Assembly: GCA_902801625.1 (NCBI GenBank)
Contig: CADCJI010000011.1
Coordinates: forward strand, 62,001-126,000
Length of the DNA: 64,000 bases
Direction of reading: 5' to 3'
DNA from: an uncultured Bacteroidia bacterium
GTDB lineage: Bacteria > Bacteroidota > Bacteroidia > Bacteroidales > F082
The notes under the pieces were generated by a model. That model saw only the letters and a program-made list of their open reading frames with translations, made no database searches and had not been told where the DNA came from. The position numbers and the translations under genes are program-made. This document shows, piece by piece, positions 6,417 through 15,789 of the stretch. The first letter of the stretch is position 1. Every line of letters begins with the position of its first letter.

Positions 6417-8834
6417 TTATTCCAGTATAAATTCATAAAAAACTTTATTTCCATCCGAATCCCCACCAACAATAATAGTGAACTCACCTGGCTCCAAATG
6501 CCAACCTTTTTCTTTTGAATACACCGACAAATCGCGTTCAGTGAGATAAAAGGTGACCTGCTTGGCTTCACCTTTATTAATAGAAACCCTTTGGAAGCCC
6601 TTCAGCAGCTTTGAGGCTGGGGCAACGCTAGCAACTTCATCGCGCACATAAAGCTGAACGACTTCATCACCATCGGATGAGCCTGTGTTTTTCACAATGC
6701 ATGTGACTCTACATAAGGTGTCGGCCATAGATTCCCCCTCTCGCACAGTCCCACGTTGGAAATGCTTTGCATTCGACGTAGTCAATGACATGGCCTTAAC
6801 TGGTTCAACTTTCAGATTGCCGTATTCGAATTGGGTATAACTTAAGCCATAGCCAAACGGATAAAGAGGCTTGGCTGATTCTTCAACGTAATCACCAGTT
6901 TGTGGTTGAGAATAAAAGACGGGAATTTGTCCCACTGAACGAGGTATGGAAATCGGCAGACGACCAGCAGGATTGTAATCGCCCCAAAGGATGTCGGCCA
7001 AGGCGGAACCGCCTTCCATGCCGGGATACCACATCGTCAGCAAGGCATTGGATTTTTCTGCGGCAAGGTTCATGTCCAAAGGACGACCTTGAATGTAAAC
7101 CGTCACAACGGGCTTATCCGTGGCATAAATGGCTTGCATCAATTCCTCTTGCTTGCCCAAAAGCTTCAAAGTGGAGCGATCGTAACCCTCTCCGCAGTCC
7201 ATGTCGGAAATGGATTCATTGACGATAGCTGCACCTGTTTCTTCGTAGCTTGTCTTGAAATCGCGGGCAGATGAGCCACCTACAACCAACACCACTACAT
7301 CAGCAGCTTTGGCGATTTTTACTGCCTCGTCAATGTTGGCGTCGTTTTCATCGCGTACGGCACAACCTTTGGCATAAGTCACCTCTGCCCTGCCCTTTTC
7401 GCGGATGCCTTGGAGCATGGTCACGATGCGGTCGGGGTCTTGCGGCGCGGTGTAGTCGCCAAGTTGATTGTACATATTGTCGGCATTCGGCCCGATGACG
7501 GCAACCTTTTTAATGTTGTCGCCAAAGGGCAAAATGCCATCGTTTTTCAGCAAAACAGCGGATTCCAAAGCCACTTGCTTGGCTAATTGGGCGTTTTCTA
7601 TCGTGCCCACTTCTGCCTTGGCCAAAGCCTCATCAACGTAAGGATTTTCAAACAGTCCGAGGTCGAATTTCAGTTGTAATACATGGCGCACAGCGCGGTC
7701 AATATCGGTTTCAGTGACCAAGCCGCGTTGCAAGGCTTCTTTCAGATAGCCGCCATAGTTGTAACCACCCAAGTCGATGTCGACACCTGCTTTCAATGCT
7801 ATGGCAGCAGCCTCGGCAGGATCGGCGGCCACATGTTGCGTGGCATAGATGGCATTCACAGCATTCAAATCAGAAAAGACCACGCCATTGAAATCCCAAG
7901 AGTTGCGCAAAATGTCCTGCAAAAGCCAAGCGTTGGCCGAACATGGCACGCCGTCGATGGTATTGTAGGATGTCATCACGGTTTTGGCACCACCTTCACA
8001 AATGGCTTTCTCAAAAGAAGGTAGATAATCTGTCATCAAACGATTCTGGCCGACATCCGCAGCGGCGGCATTGTGTCCACCTTGCGGGATGCCATAGGCA
8101 GCCAAATGCTTCAAGGTAGCGCAAACATTTTTCTGCATTCCTTGCACGATTGCTGCACCCAAAACACCGGAGAGATACGGGTCTTCACCCATGGTTTCCT
8201 CCACGCGCGACCAACGCGGGTCGCGGGCAATGTCGAGGACGGGGCCATAGCCGACTTGCGCGCCTTGAAGGCGTACCTCCTTTCCCATCACCTCGCCCAT
8301 CTGTTCAAGTAATTTGGAATCCCAAGTGCTGGCTTGGCCGATACCCGTTGGAAAAACAGTTGTGCCCACCGCCATGTGTCCATGCGGAGTTTCTTCACAA
8401 AACAACAGTGGAATGCCGAGCCGTGTGTTTTCCACCGCATGGTGCTGCATCATGTTCAACAGTCTTGCCGACTCACGAGGCTTTAAGCCTGTTTCCGCAG
8501 TCTTCCTTGACCAAGGGTCGGCACGGAGCACCGCCCAGCAGGAACCCAGTGTCAGCGTATCCATCATGCCAATGAAGTCGTCGGCAAGCCAAAGCGAATC
8601 GCCTTCCTTGCCGTAGAAGTTGAAGCCTATGGGGCATGTGAGCTGACCGCATTTCTCCTCGAGGGTCATCTGCGAGAGCAACACTTCTACTTTGTCTTGC
8701 TTTTTGGTGCAGGAAAACGCCACCACTAAAAGCAAGAATGGCATACACTTCGTGTAGAAATGCTTCGCATTCAACGCAGTTAAATCTTTCCAAAATCTAC
8801 TTTTAAAATCTTTCAAAATCCTATTTCTATTCAT
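6417..8834 (-). CDS. Glycoside hydrolase family 3 (beta-glucosidase/xylosidase-type) lipoprotein
   Basis: The 805-residue protein has the GH3 order of domains. The N-terminal barrel carries QMTLEEKCGQL, the KHLAAYG motif and the nucleophile region GVVFSDLNAV (Asp in SDLN). The C-terminal alpha/beta sandwich carries VAVIGPNAD and GxxxRDF, followed by a fibronectin-like domain ending in EPGEFTIIVGGDSDG. A lipobox (LLLVVAFSC) places it in the periplasm or on the cell surface. The reading frame is open to 8915, but that would run into ddh. I take the ATG at 8834 because its upstream region is A/T-rich. An internal ATG at 8744 would give a shorter signal without a basic n-region and is the alternative. 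The gene contains two copies of a short repeat (listed separately). Substrate is probably a beta-glucoside or xyloside. Confidence 0.9.
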   Translation of the reverse strand: MNRNRILKDFKSRFWKDLTALNAKHFYTKCMPFLLLVVAFSCTKKQDKVEVLLSQMTLEEKCGQLTCPIGFNFYGKEGDSLWLADDFIGMMDTLTLGSCWAVLRADPWSRKTAETGLKPRESARLLNMMQHHAVENTRLGIPLLFCEETPHGHMAVGTTVFPTGIGQASTWDSKLLEQMGEVMGKEVRLQGAQVGYGPVLDIARDPRWSRVEETMGEDPYLSGVLGAAIVQGMQKNVCATLKHLAAYGIPQGGHNAAAADVGQNRLMTDYLPSFEKAICEGGAKTVMTSYNTIDGVPCSANAWLLQDILRNSWDFNGVVFSDLNAVNAIYATQHVAADPAEAAAIALKAGVDIDLGGYNYGGYLKEALQRGLVTETDIDRAVRHVLQLKFDLGLFENPYVDEALAKAEVGTIENAQLAKQVALESAVLLKNDGILPFGDNIKKVAVIGPNADNMYNQLGDYTAPQDPDRIVTMLQGIREKGRAEVTYAKGCAVRDENDANIDEAVKIAKAADVVVLVVGGSSARDFKTSYEETGAAIVNESISDMDCGEGYDRSTLKLLGKQEELMQAIYATDKPVVTVYIQGRPLDMNLAAEKSNALLTMWYPGMEGGSALADILWGDYNPAGRLPISIPRSVGQIPVFYSQPQTGDYVEESAKPLYPFGYGLSYTQFEYGNLKVEPVKAMSLTTSNAKHFQRGTVREGESMADTLCRVTCIVKNTGSSDGDEVVQLYVRDEVASVAPASKLLKGFQRVSINKGEAKQVTFYLTERDLSVYSKEKGWHLEPGEFTIIVGGDSDGNKVFYEFILE
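6759..6782 (-). repeat. Intragenic repeat, copy 2 (NAKHF-encoding), 3' part of GH3 gene
   Basis: On the coding strand the segment is ACTACGTCGAATGCAAAGCA plus TTTC. It matches the copy at 8757-8780 at 21 of 24 positions. The centre AATGCAAAGCATT is a short palindrome. It is read in frame as SNAKHF in the linker before the last GH3 domain. Confidence 0.7.
8757..8780 (-). repeat. Intragenic repeat, copy 1 (NAKHF-encoding), at the 5' end of GH3 gene
   Basis: The coding strand carries ACTGCGTTGAATGCGAAGCA plus TTTC just before the lipoprotein signal. The palindromic centre is AATGCGAAGCATT. Depending on the start chosen, it lies in the extended N-region (read LNAKHF) or in the 5' leader. Confidence 0.7.
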
Positions 8835-8898
8835 CTGATTTTCAAATGATTTTTCTATAATTATTAATAGATTTCTTGCGAAGCAATACCATAAAAAC

Positions 8899-9798
8899 CT
8901 AAACCAAATGCCCAATCAGTTCCTCGCGGTCGCCGGGGAGCATGTCGATGACAGGAATCTCCACCATTGTGTAGCAGCCCGGTTGCAGTCGCATCGTGGC
9001 GCGGGCCACATTGACCAGCACCTGTCCCGTCAAAGCAGGATTATTAATGCTCATATTGAACTCCATGCGCTGGTTGGCAGTCTTGCCCGAGACGCCCTTG
9101 CGCACAAGATTGACACCATGCCCCATGTCGCGTACCGCATCGACACTATCCACGGCAAACACATGGGTCTCATCGCTGGCGAAATACGGGTCGGCCTTGA
9201 TGTCTTTGGTCACCTGTTCCAAGGTAGCCCCGTCTTCTAGTTCGACATACACCATGCGACGGTGGATGCCTTCGCCCAACGGAATGGTCACCGAGAGAGC
9301 ATTCTTCACCCCTTTCTTGGAGCGTACACAGACGCTGTGGCCCATCGACATGCCAGGACCGAAATTAGTGTAGGACAAGCCTTTAGGCGCAAGACTCTGC
9401 ATCAAGGTGCGGACAATAGAATCCGAACCCGGGTCCCAACCAGCTGCGATGACGCTGACGGTCTTTGTTTCCTTATTAATAGACATCAACTCGCGACGAT
9501 AGTCCACGATGGAAGTATGGATATCAAATGAATCCACGGTGTTAATGCCCAATGGAAGAATTTGCTTGGCATATTCAGGACAACTGCGCGTAGGACAAGC
9601 CAAAATGGCCACATTCACATTTTTCAGTTCCTTAATATCTTTAACCACCTCATATTGAAATAGTTCACTCGGTTTGTTCATTGCGCCATTGCGACGGACG
9701 ATGCCCGCCACTTCGAAATCGGGCGCGGCTTCCAAGGCTTCGAGTGCGAAGCGACCCACATTGCCATAACCTACTATGGCAGCTCTGATTTTTTCCAT
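8899..9798 (-). CDS. ddh: meso-diaminopimelate D-dehydrogenase
   Basis: The 299-residue protein matches meso-diaminopimelate dehydrogenase in length and motifs: the N-terminal Rossmann motif AAIVGYGNVGRFALEAL, ILACPTRSCPEY, the substrate loop VDSFDIH, SVIAAGWDPGSDSIVR, and FGPGMSMGHS. The enzyme makes meso-DAP directly from tetrahydrodipicolinate using NADPH and ammonia, a one-step route to lysine and peptidoglycan. The gene is divergent from the C25 peptidase gene. A minus-strand -7 element lies at 9818-9825, 20 bp upstream of the ATG. It ends just before the GH3 gene and may be co-transcribed with it. Confidence 0.95.
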   Translation of the reverse strand: MEKIRAAIVGYGNVGRFALEALEAAPDFEVAGIVRRNGAMNKPSELFQYEVVKDIKELKNVNVAILACPTRSCPEYAKQILPLGINTVDSFDIHTSIVDYRRELMSINKETKTVSVIAAGWDPGSDSIVRTLMQSLAPKGLSYTNFGPGMSMGHSVCVRSKKGVKNALSVTIPLGEGIHRRMVYVELEDGATLEQVTKDIKADPYFASDETHVFAVDSVDAVRDMGHGVNLVRKGVSGKTANQRMEFNMSINNPALTGQVLVNVARATMRLQPGCYTMVEIPVIDMLPGDREELIGHLV

Positions 9799-9817
9799 TT
9801 TTTCAAATTTTAAAGGG

Positions 9818-9825
9818 CAAAAGTA
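9818..9825 (-). promoter_or_regulatory. Bacteroidota -7 element for ddh
   Basis: The minus strand reads TACTTTTG followed by CC, matching TAnnTTTG(C). It lies 20 bp upstream of the ddh ATG. No clear -33 TTG was seen at the expected distance. Confidence 0.55.
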
Positions 9826-9856
9826 GGAAAAAATCGAAAAAACGCGGCTTTTTTTC

Positions 9857-9864
9857 TAATTTTG
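9857..9864 (+). promoter_or_regulatory. Bacteroidota -7 element for the first C25 peptidase gene
   Basis: TAATTTTG followed by CAGCCAAATT lies 22 bp before the ATG at 9887. It forms a back-to-back pair with the ddh promoter at 9818-9825. The extension CAGYCAAA is shared with promoters at 36248, 58070 and the window end. Confidence 0.6.
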
Positions 9865-9886
9865 CAGCCAAATTTACTCATTGAAA

Positions 9887-12800
9887 ATGAAAAAGCTACA
9901 ACTTGTCTTAGCACTATTGGCCTCCGTCCTTTTTGCACAGGCCCAAACTATCGAACAAACCTATCATTACAGCCAGCCTGTCGTCAGCGAGCGCGACGGC
10001 TACCAACAAATCGGTCTCCAAGGCTGCCTGCCTATGGGCCAAGTGGGTGAACCCACCCTGCCTTGGCAAAATGTCAGCCTGATGCTGCCCCAAGGTCAAG
10101 AGGCCGTCTCCATCAATGTGGAGTTCTTTGATTTCGCGGAACTTGAAGGCACATTTAACCTCTATCCTTACCAGCGGCCTCGCCCTATTTCCAACGAGAA
10201 AGAAATTCCCTTTGCGAAAAAAGTGAGCCTCTATCGTTCAGAAAGTGCCTACCCGACGCGTAGCTATAGCACCGTCAGCACACAATATCTTAATGGTGTG
10301 GCTTTCGCTTTCAGCGGCTTTACACCCCTGCAATACATACCTGCCACAGGTAAGGTTAGTTATGCCCGTACCGTGAAAGTCAGCATCGAGACCACCATGA
10401 GCCGCGACGACCACAGCCGTAAACTCTGGCTCACGCCCGAAAACGAAGCTTCAATCAAGCGTTTGGCACAAAATGAGAATGTGTTGAGTACTTACAACAA
10501 GCGTGGTCGCACTATTGGTGGTTACGACATGCTCATCATCACCTCCGAGGAATGGATTCCCCGCTTCGGCGAATACCTCAACCTTTACAACGACAAAGGC
10601 ATCCGCACCCACATCGTTTCTTTGGAAGAGATTTATGCTACTATGGAGGGTCGTGACGAGCCAGAACAAATCCGTAACTACATCATCCAAGAATACGAGG
10701 AAAATGGCATTTCCATAGTGAGCCTCGGCGGCGATGTAAGCATCGTGCCTTTCCGTTTCTTATGGTGTTTTGCCCAAGAAGGCGATGAGGACCAACTGCC
10801 TTCCGACATGTACTACGCCTGCCTCGACGGCACCCTTAACGATGACAACGACGACCGCTGGGGCGAAGTGGGCGAAGACGACCTGCTGCCCGAGTTGAGT
10901 ATCGGCCGTCTGCCTTTCAACAACGAGGCCCAGTTTGAGACCATCATGCACAAGACTTTCAGCTACTTGCAAACACCCGTCTTAGGTGAGTTTACTTCCC
11001 CCATCCTCGGTGGCGAGCATCTGGGCGATGGCTATTATGGCAGCACCGACATGGAACGCCTCATCGGCGAAAACAACGACTACGACTATACCACCTACGG
11101 TTATCCAGAAAACTACAATTTCAAACGCTATTATGCTTCACCCCACCTGAACTGGAGCGGTGGCGACTTTAAGCGCGTTTTCGGCAATGGAGGACAATAT
11201 GTACACCATGTGGGTCATGCCAACACTGATGTTGTGGCCGGTTGGGATGCTTCTTCCATGCACAACGATTACTTTGCTGGCAACGACGGCGTCAACCATA
11301 ACTATATGCTCTTCCATTCGCATGGCTGCATCTGCGGCAACTTCCCGGCAAGCTGCATCTTGGAGAAGATGGTTACGATTGAGACTGGATTCGTGGTCAC
11401 CACGGGCAACTCACGCTACGGTTGGTATGTGCCGTGGGGCGACGGCATGGCTGCCCACATCCACCGCGAATTTGTGGATGCCTATTGCAACGACCATATT
11501 GCCACCGTCGGCATGGCCTTGCGCGAAGCTAAAATCGCCACTGCGCCTTGGGTCACCATGTATGGTGAAGAAAACGGCTGCCTGCGTTGGAACATCTACT
11601 GCCTCAATGTATTAGGTGACGGAGCCTTGTCTCCATGGTTTGAGGAGCCTTACACTCCCAATGTCACCTTCGAGACAGGTATGAAGGTGGGCACTACCAG
11701 CACCACTGTTCATGTAGACCAATGCGGCACTCCTCTCGACAATTTCCGCGTCAGCTTGTTCGATGGCGACGACCTGCTTGGCTTCGGCATTACCGACGCC
11801 AATGGCGATGCCGTCCTTACCTTCGACCCTGCCATGGACAAGGTGGGCGAGCTGAAACTCATCGTCACCGGACAGAGTGCCTGGCCACAAATCCTCGAAG
11901 TGACTGGAATCGACGGCAACGAGCCATTTGTTTACGGCGACATCCTCAGCTTTGAAGGAGAACCGCAATTTGGCTCGCAGGGCCTATGGGTTGACGGCGA
12001 TTTGTACAACAAAGGCGACGTGACAGCCTACAACGTCCACGGTGCAGTGACTTCCGACTGTGAATACATCAACCCGCTCGATGGCAACTTTACCATCGAC
12101 GAGTTTGCGCCTAACAGCACCATGCAAGACCATCGTCTTGGCGCGATTGATATCGCCGACAACATCCCTGACCAGACTATCTTCACTTTGAACTTCACCA
12201 CATATGTCGGTGACGTCACTCATACCACGCAAAAATCCTTCCTCGCCCTGGCGCCCAACCTGCAATTCGTCAACATCGAGTTGGAAGAAATCGGAGGCGA
12301 TGGCAACGGCTACGTCGACCCTGGCGAGCAGGCCATCATACACATCACTGGCGCCAATGCAGGTCACGCTTTGGCTCCCGAGGTCTACCTGACCATCAAC
12401 AACATCGGCCAAGGCCTCCACGTCGACGAAACCAGTTACCAGATTGGCGACATCGACAGAGACGGTAGTTTTAATATTGATGTTAACATCAACACCGACG
12501 AAGACATTGTCAGTGGCACCACCTATCATCTCGACCTCTGTCTCAACTCGGGTGCCTACGCCACCCATCACAACTACAACTTCAGTGTCGGCGTGGCCAT
12601 TGAAACCTTTGAGACCGGCGATTTCAGTTTCCTCGAGTGGGAGCACACTGGCGATCAGCATTGGTTTATCACTGAAGACGATGCCCACACCGGCACATAC
12701 AGTGCCCGCTCAGGCAACATCAGCGATGGTGAAGTCACCAAACTCGTCGTCTATGCCGACATTCTCAACGATGGAGAAATCAGCTTCTGGTTCAAGACCT

Positions 12801-13258
12801 CTTCCGAATACCACAAGGACATCTTCGCCTTCTTCATGGATGGGAGAAGGAAAGACTGGTGGTCGGGCGAGAACGACTGGACCTATGCGCAATTTGATTT
12901 CGAGGCTGGCAGCCACTTGTTCGAATGGTTCTACGTCAAGAACAACACTGGACAATCTGGCAGCGACTGCGCCTGGATCGATGACATCACCTTCCCGCGT
13001 GCCTGCATCATCACAAATGTGGAAGAGGTAGTGGAACCCAAGGCTAACGCCATCTATCCCAACCCGACCAGTGGCAGCTTCAACATCGAACTTGCTGAAG
13101 AAAGCAATATCAGCATTTTCAATGCCTTGGGGCAGCAAATCCTCAGCCTAAATAAGGTGAACGGCTTGCAACACCTCCATCTGAATGAGGTAGGCGTTTA
13201 TTTCGTCCGCATCAGCAATGTGAATGGTGTCGAGGTGAAGAAAGTCGTTGTTGAGTAA
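9887..13258 (+). CDS. Gingipain-like C25 cysteine peptidase with T9SS sorting domain
   Basis: The 1,123-residue protein starts with a Sec signal (MKKLQLVLALLASVLFAQAQ) and a ~200-residue prodomain-like region. The C25 core runs from about residue 215 (GGYDMLIITSEEW, EQIRNYI). The catalytic pair is His444 in HHVGHAN and Cys481 in SHGCICGNF, equivalent to the GHG and ACVNGDF blocks of gingipain R. Ig-like and jelly-roll modules follow (WDxGDF-type segment ETGDFSFLEW, about residue 905). The C-terminus is a type A T9SS sorting domain (YPNPTSGSF, GLQHLHL, VKKVVVE). It should cross the outer membrane by T9SS and act as an extracellular or surface peptidase. The frame extends 6 bp upstream to a TTG, but the ATG at 9887 is preferred. 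It is a clear paralogue of the gene at 17376. Confidence 0.9.
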   Translation: MKKLQLVLALLASVLFAQAQTIEQTYHYSQPVVSERDGYQQIGLQGCLPMGQVGEPTLPWQNVSLMLPQGQEAVSINVEFFDFAELEGTFNLYPYQRPRPISNEKEIPFAKKVSLYRSESAYPTRSYSTVSTQYLNGVAFAFSGFTPLQYIPATGKVSYARTVKVSIETTMSRDDHSRKLWLTPENEASIKRLAQNENVLSTYNKRGRTIGGYDMLIITSEEWIPRFGEYLNLYNDKGIRTHIVSLEEIYATMEGRDEPEQIRNYIIQEYEENGISIVSLGGDVSIVPFRFLWCFAQEGDEDQLPSDMYYACLDGTLNDDNDDRWGEVGEDDLLPELSIGRLPFNNEAQFETIMHKTFSYLQTPVLGEFTSPILGGEHLGDGYYGSTDMERLIGENNDYDYTTYGYPENYNFKRYYASPHLNWSGGDFKRVFGNGGQYVHHVGHANTDVVAGWDASSMHNDYFAGNDGVNHNYMLFHSHGCICGNFPASCILEKMVTIETGFVVTTGNSRYGWYVPWGDGMAAHIHREFVDAYCNDHIATVGMALREAKIATAPWVTMYGEENGCLRWNIYCLNVLGDGALSPWFEEPYTPNVTFETGMKVGTTSTTVHVDQCGTPLDNFRVSLFDGDDLLGFGITDANGDAVLTFDPAMDKVGELKLIVTGQSAWPQILEVTGIDGNEPFVYGDILSFEGEPQFGSQGLWVDGDLYNKGDVTAYNVHGAVTSDCEYINPLDGNFTIDEFAPNSTMQDHRLGAIDIADNIPDQTIFTLNFTTYVGDVTHTTQKSFLALAPNLQFVNIELEEIGGDGNGYVDPGEQAIIHITGANAGHALAPEVYLTINNIGQGLHVDETSYQIGDIDRDGSFNIDVNINTDEDIVSGTTYHLDLCLNSGAYATHHNYNFSVGVAIETFETGDFSFLEWEHTGDQHWFITEDDAHTGTYSARSGNISDGEVTKLVVYADILNDGEISFWFKTSSEYHKDIFAFFMDGRRKDWWSGENDWTYAQFDFEAGSHLFEWFYVKNNTGQSGSDCAWIDDITFPRACIITNVEEVVEPKANAIYPNPTSGSFNIELAEESNISIFNALGQQILSLNKVNGLQHLHLNEVGVYFVRISNVNGVEVKKVVVE

Positions 13259-13280
13259 CTCCCTTATGACACAACACAAA

Positions 13281-13315
13281 ATCAGCCCGCTTGAAGGAGA
13301 TTCAGGCGGGCTGAT
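13281..13315. terminator. Hairpin after the first C25 peptidase gene
   Basis: The 10-bp arms ATCAGCCCGC (13281-13290) and GCGGGCTGAT (13306-13315) surround a 15-base loop that can pair further (TGAA/TTCA). It lies 22 bp after the stop, between convergent genes. The T-run is weak (GGTTT). Confidence 0.7.
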
Positions 13316-13333
13316 GGTTTCTCAACAATCGTG

Positions 13334-14518
13334 TCATGAAATAATCATATAGGTTTGTACGACTCTCCAACCCTTCTCTGTTTTTTTCACCCAATATCCC
13401 GCTCCCCATGTATTAAACCCATAATCAAATATATATGTGTCCTTTTCGCCGTCAACTTTGAACAAAGGCGAAATACGCATCCTACACAAGTCATTTTGGA
13501 AATACCTCGGATTGCTTTCATACTCTTCCGTAGTGAGAATAATCACGCGGAACGATCTCGGCTGGATGTTTTGCAATCCCGGTTCATCCGTCACAATCAG
13601 AATGGTTTCAGTAGTATCCGCAACACTATGTACCTCAGGCCTTTCATCTATGGACAGAACAGACTCGCAATCCTCAAAACCATAACATATATTCTCATCA
13701 TCATTAATTAATGCCTCAAAAATGATGCTTTTGTCCGTTCTATTTGATGCAAAACGAGGATTCATGTCCAAATTGTCGGGAATACCGTCGCCGTCGGTAT
13801 CATCATTATTGGGATCAGTGCGGAACTTGGTCTCGACAATATCCGTCAAGCCATCACCATCGGAATCCTTTCGCAAGGTTTCCAAATCCAAGGTCAACAG
13901 CAAGCCATCTTTGACCAATTGATAACTTGGAGCACCAAAAGGCATGATGAATGACGACATTTGGCGTAACAGACAGGCCTCAATTTGCAAATCACCCTGC
14001 TCATTAATCAAAGGATAGGAAGAATTCCACTTGACGAACAAAGGCTGCTTCTGGACAATGCCAGTATAATAATACGACCATGTTTTCCCATTGTCTTCTG
14101 AATGGGCAACCCAAAGTTCAGGTTCTCCAATAAAGGTCTCTACATATTTGGAATCATAATAGACAAATGCCTCGACACTTCCCTTTTTTTCTTGTTTGAG
14201 AATCTGGTATTTGTCAATTCCGCCGATATATCGGACTAATGAGTCTGTCATCCAATACTCCAAACGCAATTGAAATATGGAATCCTGATACGGCGTAAAA
14301 AACAAAGTATCGTTGTAAGGCATATAGTTGTCTACCTCCACGAACTTAAAGAAGTCGTCGTAATAGTTTGAGACAATTTTCTTGTTCAAAGGCTTAAAAG
14401 ACTTGAACGTCTTTCTCTTGTCATAATACTCTTCTCTTTCCTTGCTTTCATAGTCCTCCTGCGCAAACGAAAATGCAGGGAGCAGAAGAAGCAGCAACAT
14501 AGTCAAATAGTTTTTCAT
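13334..14518 (-). CDS. Exported protein with Asp-box and TSP3-type calcium repeats (paralogue 1 of 3)
   Basis: The 394-residue protein starts at the ATG at 14518, which begins a good Sec signal (MKNYLTMLLLLLLPAFSFAQ). The longer frame to 14581 overlaps the end of the upstream gene and is unlikely. A central VAHSEDNGKTWSYY matches the S-x-D-x-G-x-x-W Asp-box (BNR) motif. It is followed by GDLQIEACLLRQ, then DSDGDGLTD and DTDGDGIPDNLDMNPR, two calcium-binding DxDxDG loops of thrombospondin type 3 kind. The last ~130 residues are a conserved domain I do not recognise. No T9SS domain or lipobox is present, so it is probably periplasmic or secreted. It is the last of three tandem paralogues on this strand. 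Confidence 0.82.
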   Translation of the reverse strand: MKNYLTMLLLLLLPAFSFAQEDYESKEREEYYDKRKTFKSFKPLNKKIVSNYYDDFFKFVEVDNYMPYNDTLFFTPYQDSIFQLRLEYWMTDSLVRYIGGIDKYQILKQEKKGSVEAFVYYDSKYVETFIGEPELWVAHSEDNGKTWSYYYTGIVQKQPLFVKWNSSYPLINEQGDLQIEACLLRQMSSFIMPFGAPSYQLVKDGLLLTLDLETLRKDSDGDGLTDIVETKFRTDPNNDDTDGDGIPDNLDMNPRFASNRTDKSIIFEALINDDENICYGFEDCESVLSIDERPEVHSVADTTETILIVTDEPGLQNIQPRSFRVIILTTEEYESNPRYFQNDLCRMRISPLFKVDGEKDTYIFDYGFNTWGAGYWVKKTEKGWRVVQTYMIIS

Positions 14519-14577
14519 GTCATCATTGTGTTTGTTGTATGTTTCAATAGTACGGATTATATGCAAAAACCAAATTC

Positions 14578-15732
14578 TCAAAAAATCCCGCTAGAGATCA
14601 CATCCAATTTCCATCCCTTGTCTGTTTTCTTTACCAAACAATCCCAGAAACCTGAACGAGCCGAAACGGAAACAAGATAAGTTTCCTCTTCGTCATCAAC
14701 CTTAAACATAGGAGACAAATGATAGCTGTCCATCGGCACAAAATACTTACTAGAGTTTTCATAATCCTCTTCTGAGAGGACGATTACGCGCATTGTTCTT
14801 GGTTGAACAGCTTGAAGTTCTGGACAATCAGTTACAATTCTCACCGTTCTAGTCTTTTCGTTGGCATAACACAGCTCTGGAATGGTCAACGGAATAGTAT
14901 CCGCAAAACATAACTGAATCAAGTATTCATAAACGACCGTCTTGTCCGAACGAGGCACCAACATTCTCGGATTCAAGTCCAAACCGTCGGCAATTCCATC
15001 ACCATCGGTATCGCTATTGAAAGGATCGGTCATAAACCTTGCCTCTTCAATATCCGTCAATCCATCCCCGTCAGAGTCTTTGCGCAATGTCTCCATGTCA
15101 ATGGTCAACAGCAGACCGTCTTTGACCAATTCATAATCTGACACATGGCCCAGCCAAAAAGAAGAAATCTGGCGAAGCAGGCATGCCTCCAACTGCAAAT
15201 CGCCTTGCTTGTTGAACAAAGGCATCTTGGATCGCGGCTTGAAACAAAGTGGCTGGCAATACGTTATCCCAGTATAATAAAAAGTCCATGACCGTCCTTG
15301 GTCTTCTGAATAGGCCACATATATACTCGGTTCAGATGCCATAAAATACTCATAACTCTTATACACGATGGCTTCCACTGATTCTCTCTTTTCGTATTTC
15401 ATGACCTGTCGCTTGTCAATCTTGGCAGCAAGTTCAGGACAATCATCAAACCTAGGTTTTAGGCTCTCATAGTAATATCTTTGGTGATCCTCCCCTTCTT
15501 GAAATGGCGTAAAAACTGCAATCTCCTCCCACGCGAAAAAGGCATTCTTGTATGCTTTGATTTCGTTTTCATCCAAAGGTTTCCAAGGCTTATAGTTTTT
15601 TCTCCATTCTCGATAATAAGCGTCTTTTTCCTTGCTCGGATAATTCGATATGTCGTCTATTTCTTCTTCCTCCTGTGCGAACGAAAACGCAGGGAGCAGA
15701 AGGAGAAGTAATAAAGTCAGTAGTTTTTTCAT
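14578..15732 (-). CDS. Exported protein with Asp-box and TSP3-type calcium repeats (paralogue 2 of 3)
   Basis: The 384-residue protein has a Sec signal (MKKLLTLLLLLLLPAFSFAQ) almost identical to that of paralogue 1. The order of parts is the same: a charged N-terminal region with KPWKPLDENEIKAYKNAFF, the Asp-box VAYSEDQGRSWTFYYTG, GDLQLEACLLRQ, then the TSP3-type loops DSDGDGLTD and DTDGDGIADGLDLNPR, and the unknown C-terminal domain with QAVQPRTMRVIVLSEEDY. The gap to paralogue 1 is 59 bp, so they probably share a transcript. The function is unknown. The shared architecture suggests calcium-stabilised envelope proteins that diverged after tandem duplication. Confidence 0.82.
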   Translation of the reverse strand: MKKLLTLLLLLLLPAFSFAQEEEEIDDISNYPSKEKDAYYREWRKNYKPWKPLDENEIKAYKNAFFAWEEIAVFTPFQEGEDHQRYYYESLKPRFDDCPELAAKIDKRQVMKYEKRESVEAIVYKSYEYFMASEPSIYVAYSEDQGRSWTFYYTGITYCQPLCFKPRSKMPLFNKQGDLQLEACLLRQISSFWLGHVSDYELVKDGLLLTIDMETLRKDSDGDGLTDIEEARFMTDPFNSDTDGDGIADGLDLNPRMLVPRSDKTVVYEYLIQLCFADTIPLTIPELCYANEKTRTVRIVTDCPELQAVQPRTMRVIVLSEEDYENSSKYFVPMDSYHLSPMFKVDDEEETYLVSVSARSGFWDCLVKKTDKGWKLDVISSGIF

Positions 15733-15789
15733 TATATTATTGTTTTAGAATGCTTTGCAAAAGAAATCATTTTCACTATTCCGACGCAT

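Noticed and set aside
9881..9886. TTG start six bases before the first C25 ATG
   Set aside because: The ATG at 9887 gives a standard signal peptide and correct promoter spacing; the TTG adds only two residues.
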